From assembly GCA_003235785.1 (NCBI GenBank), contig QJYE01000453.1:1-5154 (forward strand): 5,154 nt of DNA. Reading direction: 5' to 3'. Below the pieces are notes generated by a model that saw nothing but the letters and a program-made list of their open reading frames with translations, did not search any database and was not told where the DNA came from. Origin of the DNA: Nitrospirota bacterium (GTDB taxonomy: Bacteria > Nitrospirota > Nitrospiria > Nitrospirales > UBA8639). A program made the position numbers and the translations under genes. This document shows positions 1-5,154 of this stretch, piece after piece (within the stretch, counting starts at the first letter, position 1; every line of letters begins with the position of its first letter).

Positions 1-1826
1 AAAGTAAGGGGAGCTGTTGAGGAAGCAATACCATCCGGTTCGGCATATTCAGGTTGCGTGTTATCTAACAGAAGACTCCATTGGCTTTTGGGTTGGGATA
101 TGGTGAGAGTGGTGGGGTGGTCGTTAAAGCCGAGAATGAGCAACATGGCTTCCTCTCCAGGATTTTTTCGGTACACGGTTAACACCGTTTTTTGGGGATT
201 TTCCCAGACTCGAAGCTGATGCCCCTTCGCGCCGATCCCGAGAGAGGCGTGATGTTTTCGGAGGGCGATGAGTTGCTTGGTCCAAGCGGCCATGTGTTGT
301 TGTGAGACGTCATGAGCACTCAGTGGGGTTAATCTGGAGCTTTCAAAGGTGGCCTCGGCATAGGGATCGGAAATTTTTTTCCACCCGAAGGGTTTGAATT
401 CGGCCAATCGGCCTTTGCGAACGGCTTCGACCAGTCCTTGATCCCCATGGTCGATGAAATAATGAAACGGTGAACGCTCTCCATATTCTTCTCCCATAAA
501 AAGTAGTGGGATGAAGGGCGAAAGGAGTACTGAAGCGGTCAGAACTTGTTGGGCCGCATGGGGAATCAGCGTTGAGAGCCGGTCGCCTTGAGCGCGATTG
601 CCCACCTGATCATGATTTTGGGCAAATACGACAAATTGTGACGGCAAATATTGGGCGGCGGAATTTCCATGTTTGCGATGGCGGTGGTGGGAGTATTGGC
701 CTGAGTAGACAAAATGTTTGCGGAAGGCAGTCGCGACATGATCCAACGTGCCGAAGTCCTGGTAGTAGCCTTGCCGTTCTCCTGTCACGAGTGCATGGAG
801 GGCATGGTGGAAATCATCGTTCCATTGTCCGTCCAGACCATAGCCTCCTTTTGAGGGGGGGGCGATGAGTTTGACGTCGTTCAAATCACTTTCTGCGATG
901 ACCCACACCGACCGGCCGTCCTGTTTGGCTGCGGCCTGGACCGCCTCACGAATGTCTTTCAGGATATGGCTAACACTGACATCAAAAATCCCATGGATGG
1001 CATCCAGTCGCAGGGCATCGAAATGGAAGTCCCTGGTCCAATACACCGCATTTTGAATGATGATCTCACGGACGGCATCGCTATGGGGGCCATCAAAATT
1101 GACGGCGCTTCCCCAGGGTGTGCGGTAATGGTCAGTGAAGAATGGGCCAAAGTTTCCCCAATAATTACCTTCGGGCCCCAGATGGTTATAGACCACATCC
1201 AAGATGACGGCCAGCCCCGTGGCATGACAGGCATCGATTAATCGGTGAAGGCCGGTTGGTCCCCCGTAGGAATTGTGGGGAGCATAAAGATAGGTACCAT
1301 CGTACCCCCAGTTTCGGGTTCCAGGGAATTGTGCGACGGGCATAAGCTCAATGGCCGTGATGCCGACTTCGTCACGTAGATGGGTCAGGAAGGGAATGAT
1401 GGCCTCAAAGGTGCCGGCTTGTGTAAACGTCCCGGGATGGAGTTCATAGATGATGTAATCCTGAAGCGGCAGGCCTTTCCATTGTTGGTCGGTCCACCGA
1501 AAAGACGCCGGGTCAATGACTTGGGATGGGCCATGTACCCCATCCGGTTGAAAGCGTGAGGCGGGATCCGGGCGTTTTAATTTATCATGCAGGACATATT
1601 GATATCGTGCTCCGCTCACAATATTTGAGATCGTTGCTTCCCAATAGCCAAAGGGACGAGGTTCCATGGGAACGGTTTCAGGTTGTGGGCTCAAAATTTC
1701 AACGGAGAGAGTTTTCGCCCATGGTGCCCATGTGCGAAACGTGACTTGTTGAGGACCAGTCACGAGTGCGCCTATTGGCATGTTAGGCTGTTCCGGAATA
1801 GCGGGTTTTATCTTTTGGCGGGGCAT
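1..1826 (-). CDS. treZ: Malto-oligosyltrehalose trehalohydrolase (TreZ), C-terminus cut by window edge
   Basis: The enzyme is a cytoplasmic GH13 hydrolase that cleaves the alpha-1,4 bond next to the trehalosyl end of maltooligosyl-trehalose, freeing trehalose. The minus strand reads open for 608 codons to the left edge without a stop. An N-terminal beta-sandwich (about residues 17-105, with VTFRTWAP) precedes a (beta/alpha)8 barrel (about 120-500) and a C-terminal beta domain. Diagnostic motifs are YELHPGTFTQAGTF (127-140), DVVYNH (210-215), ALRLDAIH with nucleophile D275, IAESD with acid/base E312, WNDDFHH (335-341) and QNHDQVGNR with D406. The E312-D406 spacing of 94 equals that remembered for Sulfolobus TreZ (E283, D377). 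Family length is roughly 560-610, so few residues are missing. The start is uncertain: ATG at 1826 has no clear Shine-Dalgarno, while ATG at 1781 (MPIGALVTGPQQ) has a weak GGAA and fits the family N-terminus better. An in-frame TAG lies 48-51 bases upstream of the first ATG. Identity is confident; the exact start is not. Confidence 0.95.
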   Translation of the reverse strand, partial: MPRQKIKPAIPEQPNMPIGALVTGPQQVTFRTWAPWAKTLSVEILSPQPETVPMEPRPFGYWEATISNIVSGARYQYVLHDKLKRPDPASRFQPDGVHGPSQVIDPASFRWTDQQWKGLPLQDYIIYELHPGTFTQAGTFEAIIPFLTHLRDEVGITAIELMPVAQFPGTRNWGYDGTYLYAPHNSYGGPTGLHRLIDACHATGLAVILDVVYNHLGPEGNYWGNFGPFFTDHYRTPWGSAVNFDGPHSDAVREIIIQNAVYWTRDFHFDALRLDAIHGIFDVSVSHILKDIREAVQAAAKQDGRSVWVIAESDLNDVKLIAPPSKGGYGLDGQWNDDFHHALHALVTGERQGYYQDFGTLDHVATAFRKHFVYSGQYSHHRHRKHGNSAAQYLPSQFVVFAQNHDQVGNRAQGDRLSTLIPHAAQQVLTASVLLSPFIPLLFMGEEYGERSPFHYFIDHGDQGLVEAVRKGRLAEFKPFGWKKISDPYAEATFESSRLTPLSAHDVSQQHMAAWTKQLIALRKHHASLGIGAKGHQLRVWENPQKTVLTVYRKNPGEEAMLLILGFNDHPTTLTISQPKSQWSLLLDNTQPEYAEPDGIASSTAPLT

Positions 1827-1865
1827 AATATATTTACGGTTACAGGGGAATGCATGCCAGTCAAG

Positions 1866-1904
1866 TGACGTTGACTACCTGCATTATCTTTGTATCCAAC
1901 GTCA
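1866..1904. repeat. 8-bp inverted repeat between the divergent genes
   Basis: TGACGTTG (1866-1873) and CAACGTCA (1897-1904) are perfect reverse complements, 23 bases apart and 31 bases start to start, about three helical turns. The pair brackets the candidate treZ -10 and ends just before the candidate glgX -35. This geometry suits a dimeric regulator binding two half-sites, but it could be chance. Confidence 0.4.
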
Positions 1905-1911
1905 TGTTGAA
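1883..1911 (-). promoter_or_regulatory. Candidate sigma70-type promoter for treZ
   Basis: On the minus strand TTCAAC (1911-1906) and GATAAT (1888-1883) are separated by 17 bases. The -10 matches TATAAT at five of six positions, but the -35 matches TTGACA at only three. Transcription would start near 1876, giving a leader of about 50 bases to the ATG at 1826. The -35 overlaps that of the opposite promoter. This is a pattern match only. Confidence 0.35.
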
Positions 1912-1934
1912 TGTTGAGTCGACTCTAGCATAAT
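1907..1934 (+). promoter_or_regulatory. Candidate sigma70-type promoter for glgX
   Basis: TTGAAT (1907-1912) and CATAAT (1929-1934) are separated by 16 bases, each close to consensus. Transcription would start near 1941, leaving a leader of about 180 bases before the glgX ATG. The spacer contains the perfect palindrome GAGTCGACTC, a natural place for a repressor or activator. No better pair was found nearer the gene, but a closer or non-sigma70 promoter cannot be excluded. Confidence 0.4.
1916..1925. promoter_or_regulatory. Perfect 10-bp palindrome in the glgX promoter spacer
   Basis: GAGTCGACTC is self-complementary over all ten bases and lies between the candidate -35 and -10 of glgX. A protein bound here would cover that promoter. 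The role as an operator is inferred from position only. Confidence 0.3.
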
Positions 1935-1957
1935 CATGGCTTTGGTGACATTAAAAT

Positions 1958-1967
1958 TGCCATGGCA
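1958..1967. promoter_or_regulatory. Perfect 10-bp palindrome downstream of the glgX promoter
   Basis: TGCCATGGCA is self-complementary over ten bases and lies about 20 bases past the inferred glgX transcription start. Its centre is 42 bases, four helical turns, from that of the palindrome at 1916-1925, although the two sequences differ. No known operator was recognised. Confidence 0.25.
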
Positions 1968-2096
1968 GAAGAAAAAAATTGCCTGGACTTCCCAGTACCC
2001 GAGCTTCCTGGTACCTTAAGCATGCAGACAACTTCTTCCGTGTTTCCCTGGTATCAACCTTTTGAGCCCACCGTATTCCGATAACCAAAACTGTCA

Positions 2097-2123
2097 ATGA
2101 CTGTGATAAAGAGGTACTCATGA
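2097..2123 (+). other. Possible eight-codon leader ORF overlapping the glgX start
   Basis: An ATG opens the short frame MTVIKRYS, whose TGA (2121-2123) overlaps the glgX ATG (2120-2122) as ATGA, the arrangement typical of translational coupling. The glgX ribosome binding site lies inside this frame. The mini-ORF has no clear Shine-Dalgarno of its own and no run of one regulatory codon, so it may be coincidental. Confidence 0.2.
2110..2114 (+). promoter_or_regulatory. Ribosome binding site of glgX
   Basis: AGAGG, extending to AGAGGTA, ends five bases before the ATG at 2120. There is no other in-frame ATG or GTG between the upstream frame region and this site, so it fixes the glgX start. Confidence 0.7.
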
Positions 2124-4270
2124 GACAACGACCTGGACGTCCTTATCCCCTGGGGGCAACATGGGACGGTGAAGGAGTCAATTTTGCCATTTTTTCTGAA
2201 AATGCCACCGGGGTAGATTTATGTTTGTTTGATGTGGAGGATCAAGAGCGTGAGCATCTACGTTTGCCCCTTGTGGAATGTACCGATCAGGTGTGGCATG
2301 TCTATCTTCCCGAAGTGCGACCGGGACAATTGTATGGTTATCGAGTTCATGGGCCGTATGATCCTCCTGCCGGCCATCGATTTAATCCCTCGAAGTTATT
2401 AATCGATCCCTACGCCAAGGCTTTCACCGGGATTGTGAAGTGGTCGGACGCCATGTTCGGGTATCGGATCGGGCAGGCCCAAGAAGATCTCTTCATGGAT
2501 GACCGGAATAATGCGGCCAATGTGCCAAAGGGCGTGGTGGTGGATCAAGCGTTTTCTTGGGGCCACGACCGGTTGCTACAAATTCCCTGGTCGCAGACGG
2601 TCATTTATGAAGTGCATGTCAAAGGGTTTACGATGAACCATCCGGAGGTACCGAAGCCTCTTCGGGGAACCTATGAAGGGCTGGCCTCTCCCCCCATCAT
2701 TGCCTATCTTCAATCGTTGGGCGTGACCGCTGTTGAGCTTCTTCCGGTTCATCATTTTTTAAATGACCAGTTTCTGATGGATAAGGGATTGACCAATTAT
2801 TGGGGATACAATTCCATCGGGTATTTTGCGCCGGATATTCGGTATTCTGCGTTTCCTCGTGAGGGACGCAAGGTGTATGAGTTCAAGACGATGGTCAAAA
2901 CCCTGCATAGTGCGGGCATCGAAGTCATCCTGGATGTGGTGTACAACCATACCGGAGAAGGGAATCATCTGGGGCCGACCCTGTCTTTCCGGGGCATTGA
3001 TAATGCCGCCTATTATCGACTATCACCGGATAATCCCCGGTATTACATGGATTACACCGGATGTGGCAATACCTTGAATGTCCGGCATCCACGGACGTTA
3101 CAAATGATCATGGATAGCTTGCGATATTGGGTGTGTGACATGCACGTGGATGGCTTTCGTTTTGATCTCGCTTCCGCGCTTGCGCGTGAATTGCATGATG
3201 TAGATCGATTGAGTGCCTTCTTCGATATCATTCATCAAGACCCCATTTTGTCACAGGTGAAATTGATTGCCGAACCATGGGATTTGGGCGAAGGCGGCTA
3301 TCAAGTCGGGAATTTTCCGCCGGGATGGGCGGAATGGAATGGAAAATATCGTGATGTGGTGCGGCGCTATTGGAAGGGGGATAACGGATTGTTGGGCGAA
3401 TTTGCTTCCCGATTGGCCGGGAGCAGCGATCTCTATGGCCAAAGCGGACGCCAGCCGTATGCCAGTATCAATTTTGTGACTGCGCATGACGGATTTACAC
3501 TCAATGATTTGGTCTCCTATGACCAAAAGCATAACGAAGCCAATCATGAAGGCAATCGAGACGGAACCGATGACAATGAAAGCTGGAATTGTGGAGTCGA
3601 AGGCCCGACGGACGATCCGGCCATTCTACAGCTTCGTGAACGGCAAAAACGAAATTTCTTTGCGACCCTTTTGCTTTCCCAGGGCGTCCCCATGATGTGC
3701 GGTGGGGATGAAATCGGGCGAACACAAGGGGGAAACAATAATGCCTATTGTCAGGACAACGCTATCAGTTGGTTTGACTGGAATATAAATAAGACGCAGT
3801 TGGAACTGCTCGAGTTTGTCAAACAACTGATTGCTATTAAAAAAGAGCATCCCGTTTTTCATCGTCGCCGTTTTTTTCAGGGAAAACAAATTAAAGACTC
3901 TGAGGTCAAAGACATTGCCTGGTTTTCCAGCAACGGGAAGGAAATGACCGATAAGGATTGGGATAGAGGCCTGCTGACGCTGGGAATTCGATTAGCTGGG
4001 GATGCCATTGAGGAAATGGATGAACTAGGCAATCCGATTATCGATGACTCCTTTTTACTGCTCTTGAATGCCTATCATGAGGCCGTGCCCTTTACTTTAC
4101 CTGCGCATAAGAAAGGCGTGGCGTGGCAATGGGTGTTTGATACGGCCAAGATGGACCATAAAAAGAATTCGAAAACATGGCGGGGCGGAAAGGTTTATGC
4201 ATTGGAAGCCCGAGCCATGGCCCTCATGCGATTGCGAGACTTAAAACAGGTGAGCAAAAAATCGAGCTAA
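2120..4270 (+). CDS. glgX: Glycogen debranching enzyme GlgX / TreX-type isoamylase
   Basis: The 716-residue protein is a cytoplasmic GH13 enzyme that hydrolyses alpha-1,6 branch links of (phosphorylase-trimmed) glycogen, releasing linear malto-oligosaccharides. The N-terminal CBM48-like beta-sandwich (about 5-110) begins with RPGRPYPLGATWDGEGVNFA. The barrel (about 155-560) carries DVVYNHTGEGNHLGPTLSF (272-290), GFRFDLA with nucleophile D349, IAEPWDLGEGGYQVG with acid/base E385, and FVTAHDGFTLNDLVSY with transition-state stabiliser D457. The following HNEANHEGNRDG and NCGVEGPTDDP are hallmarks of GlgX/TreX rather than of pullulanases. A C-terminal beta domain (about 575-705) ends in a lysine-rich tail. 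No key residue is missing and the frame is unbroken. The length exceeds E. coli GlgX (657) and is nearer to archaeal TreX (about 715). Divergence from treZ supports a TreX-like job, feeding linear chains to a TreY/TreZ pathway; this is inference. The family is certain, the preferred substrate length is not. Confidence 0.97.
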   Translation: MRQRPGRPYPLGATWDGEGVNFAIFSENATGVDLCLFDVEDQEREHLRLPLVECTDQVWHVYLPEVRPGQLYGYRVHGPYDPPAGHRFNPSKLLIDPYAKAFTGIVKWSDAMFGYRIGQAQEDLFMDDRNNAANVPKGVVVDQAFSWGHDRLLQIPWSQTVIYEVHVKGFTMNHPEVPKPLRGTYEGLASPPIIAYLQSLGVTAVELLPVHHFLNDQFLMDKGLTNYWGYNSIGYFAPDIRYSAFPREGRKVYEFKTMVKTLHSAGIEVILDVVYNHTGEGNHLGPTLSFRGIDNAAYYRLSPDNPRYYMDYTGCGNTLNVRHPRTLQMIMDSLRYWVCDMHVDGFRFDLASALARELHDVDRLSAFFDIIHQDPILSQVKLIAEPWDLGEGGYQVGNFPPGWAEWNGKYRDVVRRYWKGDNGLLGEFASRLAGSSDLYGQSGRQPYASINFVTAHDGFTLNDLVSYDQKHNEANHEGNRDGTDDNESWNCGVEGPTDDPAILQLRERQKRNFFATLLLSQGVPMMCGGDEIGRTQGGNNNAYCQDNAISWFDWNINKTQLELLEFVKQLIAIKKEHPVFHRRRFFQGKQIKDSEVKDIAWFSSNGKEMTDKDWDRGLLTLGIRLAGDAIEEMDELGNPIIDDSFLLLLNAYHEAVPFTLPAHKKGVAWQWVFDTAKMDHKKNSKTWRGGKVYALEARAMALMRLRDLKQVSKKSS

Positions 4271-4500
4271 TCTCCCTGGCAATTGACTTTTGAGCAAAAA
4301 TTCTGAGGACTATTTCCTGGTAGAAATTCTTTAGCGTTCGGTGCGGGTAAGCGACCCTTCCTGCTTTTACAGCCGGGACGAATACTGCACATTTTTCAAA
4401 TACTTCTGTGAAGGAGGCGCTCAGGGAAAAATCCGTTTCATGAATTTGGAGGGCGTCGTGATACATGGGTTTTTTGCAGTTAACAGGCAGAAAGTGAAGC

Positions 4501-4543
4501 GATTAATTCGAGTCTGACCCCTTTAGAGGTGGGGGAACCCGCC
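4501..4543. repeat. Possible REP / Y1-transposase-type repeat end with GNRA hairpin
   Basis: ATTAATTCGAGTCTGACCCC (4502-4521; reverse strand GGGGTCAGACTCGAATTAAT) recalls sequences I remember from the ends of IS200-like Y1/RAYT transposase elements in diverse genomes. This is recollection, not a search. Directly after it, GGTGGG (4528-4533) and CCCGCC (4538-4543) form a six-pair stem, with one G-T pair, closed by a GGAA loop of GNRA type. No transposase frame is present, so it would be a solitary or remnant copy. Confidence 0.35.
4528..4543 (+). other. Six-pair hairpin with GGAA tetraloop
   Basis: GGTGGG-GGAA-CCCGCC folds into a compact stem on the strand that glgX reads into. It is followed by GTTTGAATAG rather than a run of T, so it is not a standard intrinsic terminator, though it could stall polymerase or protect a 3' end. 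Confidence 0.4.
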
Positions 4544-4567
4544 GTTTGAATAGCGTGGGCAGCCCCC

Positions 4568-4592
4568 CTTCAGCATATTCGCAATACTGAAG
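4568..4592. other. Hairpin directly after the YtxH-like gene
   Basis: CTTCAG (4568-4573) pairs with CTGAAG (4587-4592) and TATT (4576-4579) with AATA (4583-4586), leaving a CA bulge and a CGC loop. Its edge lies one base past the stop codon of the minus-strand gene. Neither strand shows a T-run after it; the minus strand continues with six G. It may be a 3'-end structure or a factor-dependent terminator shared by the convergent genes. Confidence 0.4.
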
Positions 4593-4593
4593 A

Positions 4594-4830
4594 TTAAATG
4601 CAGTCTTCGACGAACCGCTTGCCTTTGTCCACAAATTCGGACATCCGGTCCTTGGTCTCGTCCGCAAAATCATTCATGCGATCGCCGGTGTCATACAAGT
4701 AGTTTTTGATTTGCCGGCGGGTTCTTCTTCCTGTTTGCGGTGCCATTAATAATCCTAACCCCGTGCCTAAGAGAATACCGGTGAACAGGGCTAACCCTCC
4801 ACAAAGAATCACACGCGTATCTGAATCCAT
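4594..4830 (-). CDS. Small YtxH-domain membrane-anchored protein
   Basis: This 78-residue protein has one predicted membrane segment (about residues 7-29) rich in small residues, with glycines at 11, 12, 18, 22, 24 and 26. It is followed by MAPQTGRRTRRQ (29-40), the MAP-x-x-G-basic signature of YtxH (gas-vesicle/stress-associated) proteins, and then a charged amphipathic helix to the end with a loose repeat (DRMNDFADETK, DRMSEFVDKGK). The likely topology is a short N-terminus, one membrane anchor and a cationic turn leading into a cytoplasmic helical tail. Cys10 (VILC) does not form a proper lipobox. Family members are often stress-induced, but their molecular role is poorly defined and nothing here reveals a partner. 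The ATG is fixed by AGGAGG four bases upstream. It appears monocistronic, convergent with glgX, with its own promoter. Family assignment rests on motif and architecture. Confidence 0.88.
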   Translation of the reverse strand: MDSDTRVILCGGLALFTGILLGTGLGLLMAPQTGRRTRRQIKNYLYDTGDRMNDFADETKDRMSEFVDKGKRFVEDCI

Positions 4831-4834
4831 GATG

Positions 4835-4840
4835 CCTCCT
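4835..4840 (-). promoter_or_regulatory. Strong ribosome binding site of the YtxH-like gene
   Basis: On the minus strand AGGAGG lies four bases before the ATG at 4830. It is a full Shine-Dalgarno match and confirms both the start and the reality of this small gene. Confidence 0.8.
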
Positions 4841-4934
4841 TTTTGATAAAGAATGATTTCAAACGACTGACTTCTTGCCTTCTTCCGAATTGTATTTTGA
4901 AATACCTATATTCCTGACCCATCCCTCTATTTCC

Positions 4935-4964
4935 ATTGTAGAACGGAAAACATTTTTTTGCCAA
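4935..4964 (-). promoter_or_regulatory. Candidate sigma70-type promoter for the YtxH-like gene
   Basis: On the minus strand TTGGCA (4964-4959) and TACAAT (4940-4935) are separated by 18 bases, each matching consensus at five of six positions. The A-rich spacer begins with six A. Transcription would start near 4928, leaving a leader of about 98 bases. This is the best promoter match in the window; a stress-sigma site closer to the gene cannot be excluded. Confidence 0.5.
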
Positions 4965-5154
4965 TTAAGGGATATTGTAAAAAACTGCTAGCGGCATTTT
5001 CGCCATTTTATCGTAGTCACCTACGGAATGTAGGCTCGGTTTGCCAAAACAAGGGTCGCGCACTCCGGGACGCCAGGGCCAGGTGCAGCCTTCCCCCCGG
5101 CAAAGCTCAGGACAAGACTGGACGGGACGCTTCGAAAGGCTCATGACATACTTC
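4965..5154. repeat. G+C-rich, gene-free block, probable interspersed repeat
   Basis: G+C rises from about 35% (4901-5000) to about 65% (5041-5140). No known protein is recognisable. A 59-residue minus-strand frame (5144 down to 4965, beginning MSLSKRPVQSCPELCRGE) is open but lacks a ribosome binding site and reads like translated repeat DNA. GCTCAGGACA (5105-5114) and GCTCATGACA (5139-5148) form a direct repeat with one mismatch at a 34-base offset. The wording around CTTCGAAAGGCTCATGACA and AAGCTCAGGACAAG resembles the CTTCGACAAGCTCAGGACA-type repeat I remember from many bacterial genomes. The right border lies outside the window. Confidence 0.4.
5012..5034. other. Two overlapping, mutually exclusive small hairpins
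   Basis: CGTAG (5012-5016) pairs with CTACG (5021-5025) around a TCAC loop, while CCTAC (5020-5024) pairs with GTAGG (5030-5034) around GGAAT. Both use the central CTAC, so only one can form at a time. They sit at the A+T-rich edge of the G+C-rich block. No gene follows that they would obviously control. Confidence 0.35.

Larger units (their letters stand above)
1827..2119. other. Divergent treZ-glgX intergenic region
   Basis: These 293 bases between two divergently transcribed genes hold no credible gene. They contain candidate promoters facing both ways, an 8-bp inverted repeat, two perfect 10-bp palindromes, an A-rich stretch near 1969-1978 and an eight-residue mini-ORF touching the glgX start; each is listed separately. 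The regulatory density fits shared control of both genes, but no known operator was recognised. Confidence 0.6.
4271..4593. other. Convergent gap between glgX and the YtxH-like gene, no credible gene
   Basis: The left part, 4271-4500, contains only weak short frames without a ribosome binding site and no convincing terminator hairpin for glgX. The right part, 4501-4592, is structured: a motif resembling mobile-repeat ends and two hairpins, listed separately. A ten-base direct repeat, TGAGCAAAAA, occurs at 4251-4260 inside glgX and again at 4291-4300. Confidence 0.6.

Noticed and set aside
855..862. Run of eight G (eight C in treZ), a possible frameshift or slippage site
   Set aside because: Translation through it gives VIAESDLNDVKLIAPPSKGGYG in the correct frame, with TreZ motifs continuous on both sides.
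959..1241. Open frames of about 90 codons on both strands inside treZ
   Set aside because: They are out of frame with the clear TreZ reading, have no recognisable domain and arise from its codon pattern.
2759..3889. Several open frames of 64-98 codons within glgX on both strands
   Set aside because: They are shadows of an intact, motif-rich debranching enzyme; none has a family motif.
4271..4340. Intrinsic terminator directly after glgX
   Set aside because: No stable G+C-rich stem followed by a T-run was found there; the nearest stems are at 4528-4543 and 4568-4592.
4224..4466. 80-codon minus-strand frame overlapping the glgX 3' end (begins MYHDALQIHETD)
   Set aside because: It has no ribosome binding site, no recognised domain and overlaps glgX by 47 bases. 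Conservation in relatives would be needed to revive it.
4439..4516. Short plus-strand frame of 25 codons (begins MNLEGVVIHG) near an AGGAGG
   Set aside because: The AGGAGG lies too far from the ATG and the peptide has no recognisable feature.
4965..4995. Minus-strand terminator: GGC/GCC stem followed by a T-run near 4979-4984
   Set aside because: The three-pair stem is too short and separated from the T-run by eight bases.
4958..5146. 62-codon plus-strand frame starting with TTG (reads PIKGYCKKLL)
   Set aside because: It starts inside the opposite promoter, lacks a ribosome binding site and crosses the G+C shift; it looks like read-through of repeat DNA.

Overview
The window holds a small glycogen/trehalose locus of a bacterium. 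It contains one nearly complete trehalose-forming gene (treZ, minus strand, cut by the left edge), a complete glycogen-debranching gene (glgX, plus strand) transcribed divergently from it, and a small membrane-anchored YtxH-type protein (minus strand) convergent with glgX. The rest is non-coding. Coding DNA looks close to 50% G+C, with good Shine-Dalgarno sites before glgX and the small gene. The taxon cannot be fixed from this. A Nitrospirota-like bacterium of medium G+C is a plausible guess from the flavour of the proteins, but only a guess.

Layout. 1-1826 (-): treZ, open at the left edge, with all catalytic regions intact and probably only a few C-terminal residues missing. 1827-2119: divergent intergenic region with overlapping candidate promoters for both genes, an 8-bp inverted repeat and two perfect 10-bp palindromes. 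2120-4270 (+): glgX. 4271-4593: convergent gap with no credible gene; its right half has a motif resembling ends of REP/Y1-transposase repeats, a GNRA-type hairpin and a second hairpin. 4594-4830 (-): YtxH-like gene with a strong ribosome binding site and a good sigma70-type promoter. 4965-5154: an abrupt G+C-rich block (about 65% over 5041-5140, against about 35% over 4901-5000) with short internal direct repeats and no recognisable gene, probably an interspersed repeat.

How the genes work together (family knowledge plus inference). GlgX hydrolyses alpha-1,6 branches of glycogen that has been trimmed by phosphorylase, releasing linear malto-oligosaccharides. In the TreX/TreY/TreZ route, TreY turns the reducing end of such chains into a trehalosyl unit and TreZ cuts it off as free trehalose. 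Placing glgX back to back with treZ suggests that here it supplies chains for trehalose synthesis, the TreX role. A TreY gene would be expected nearby but is not in the window. The YtxH-like protein has no evident metabolic link; such proteins are often associated with envelope or general stress. I saw no tRNA, rRNA, CRISPR array or intact mobile element. The coding part is conventional; the most unusual sequence is in the divergent promoter region and in the two repeat-like non-coding segments to the right.
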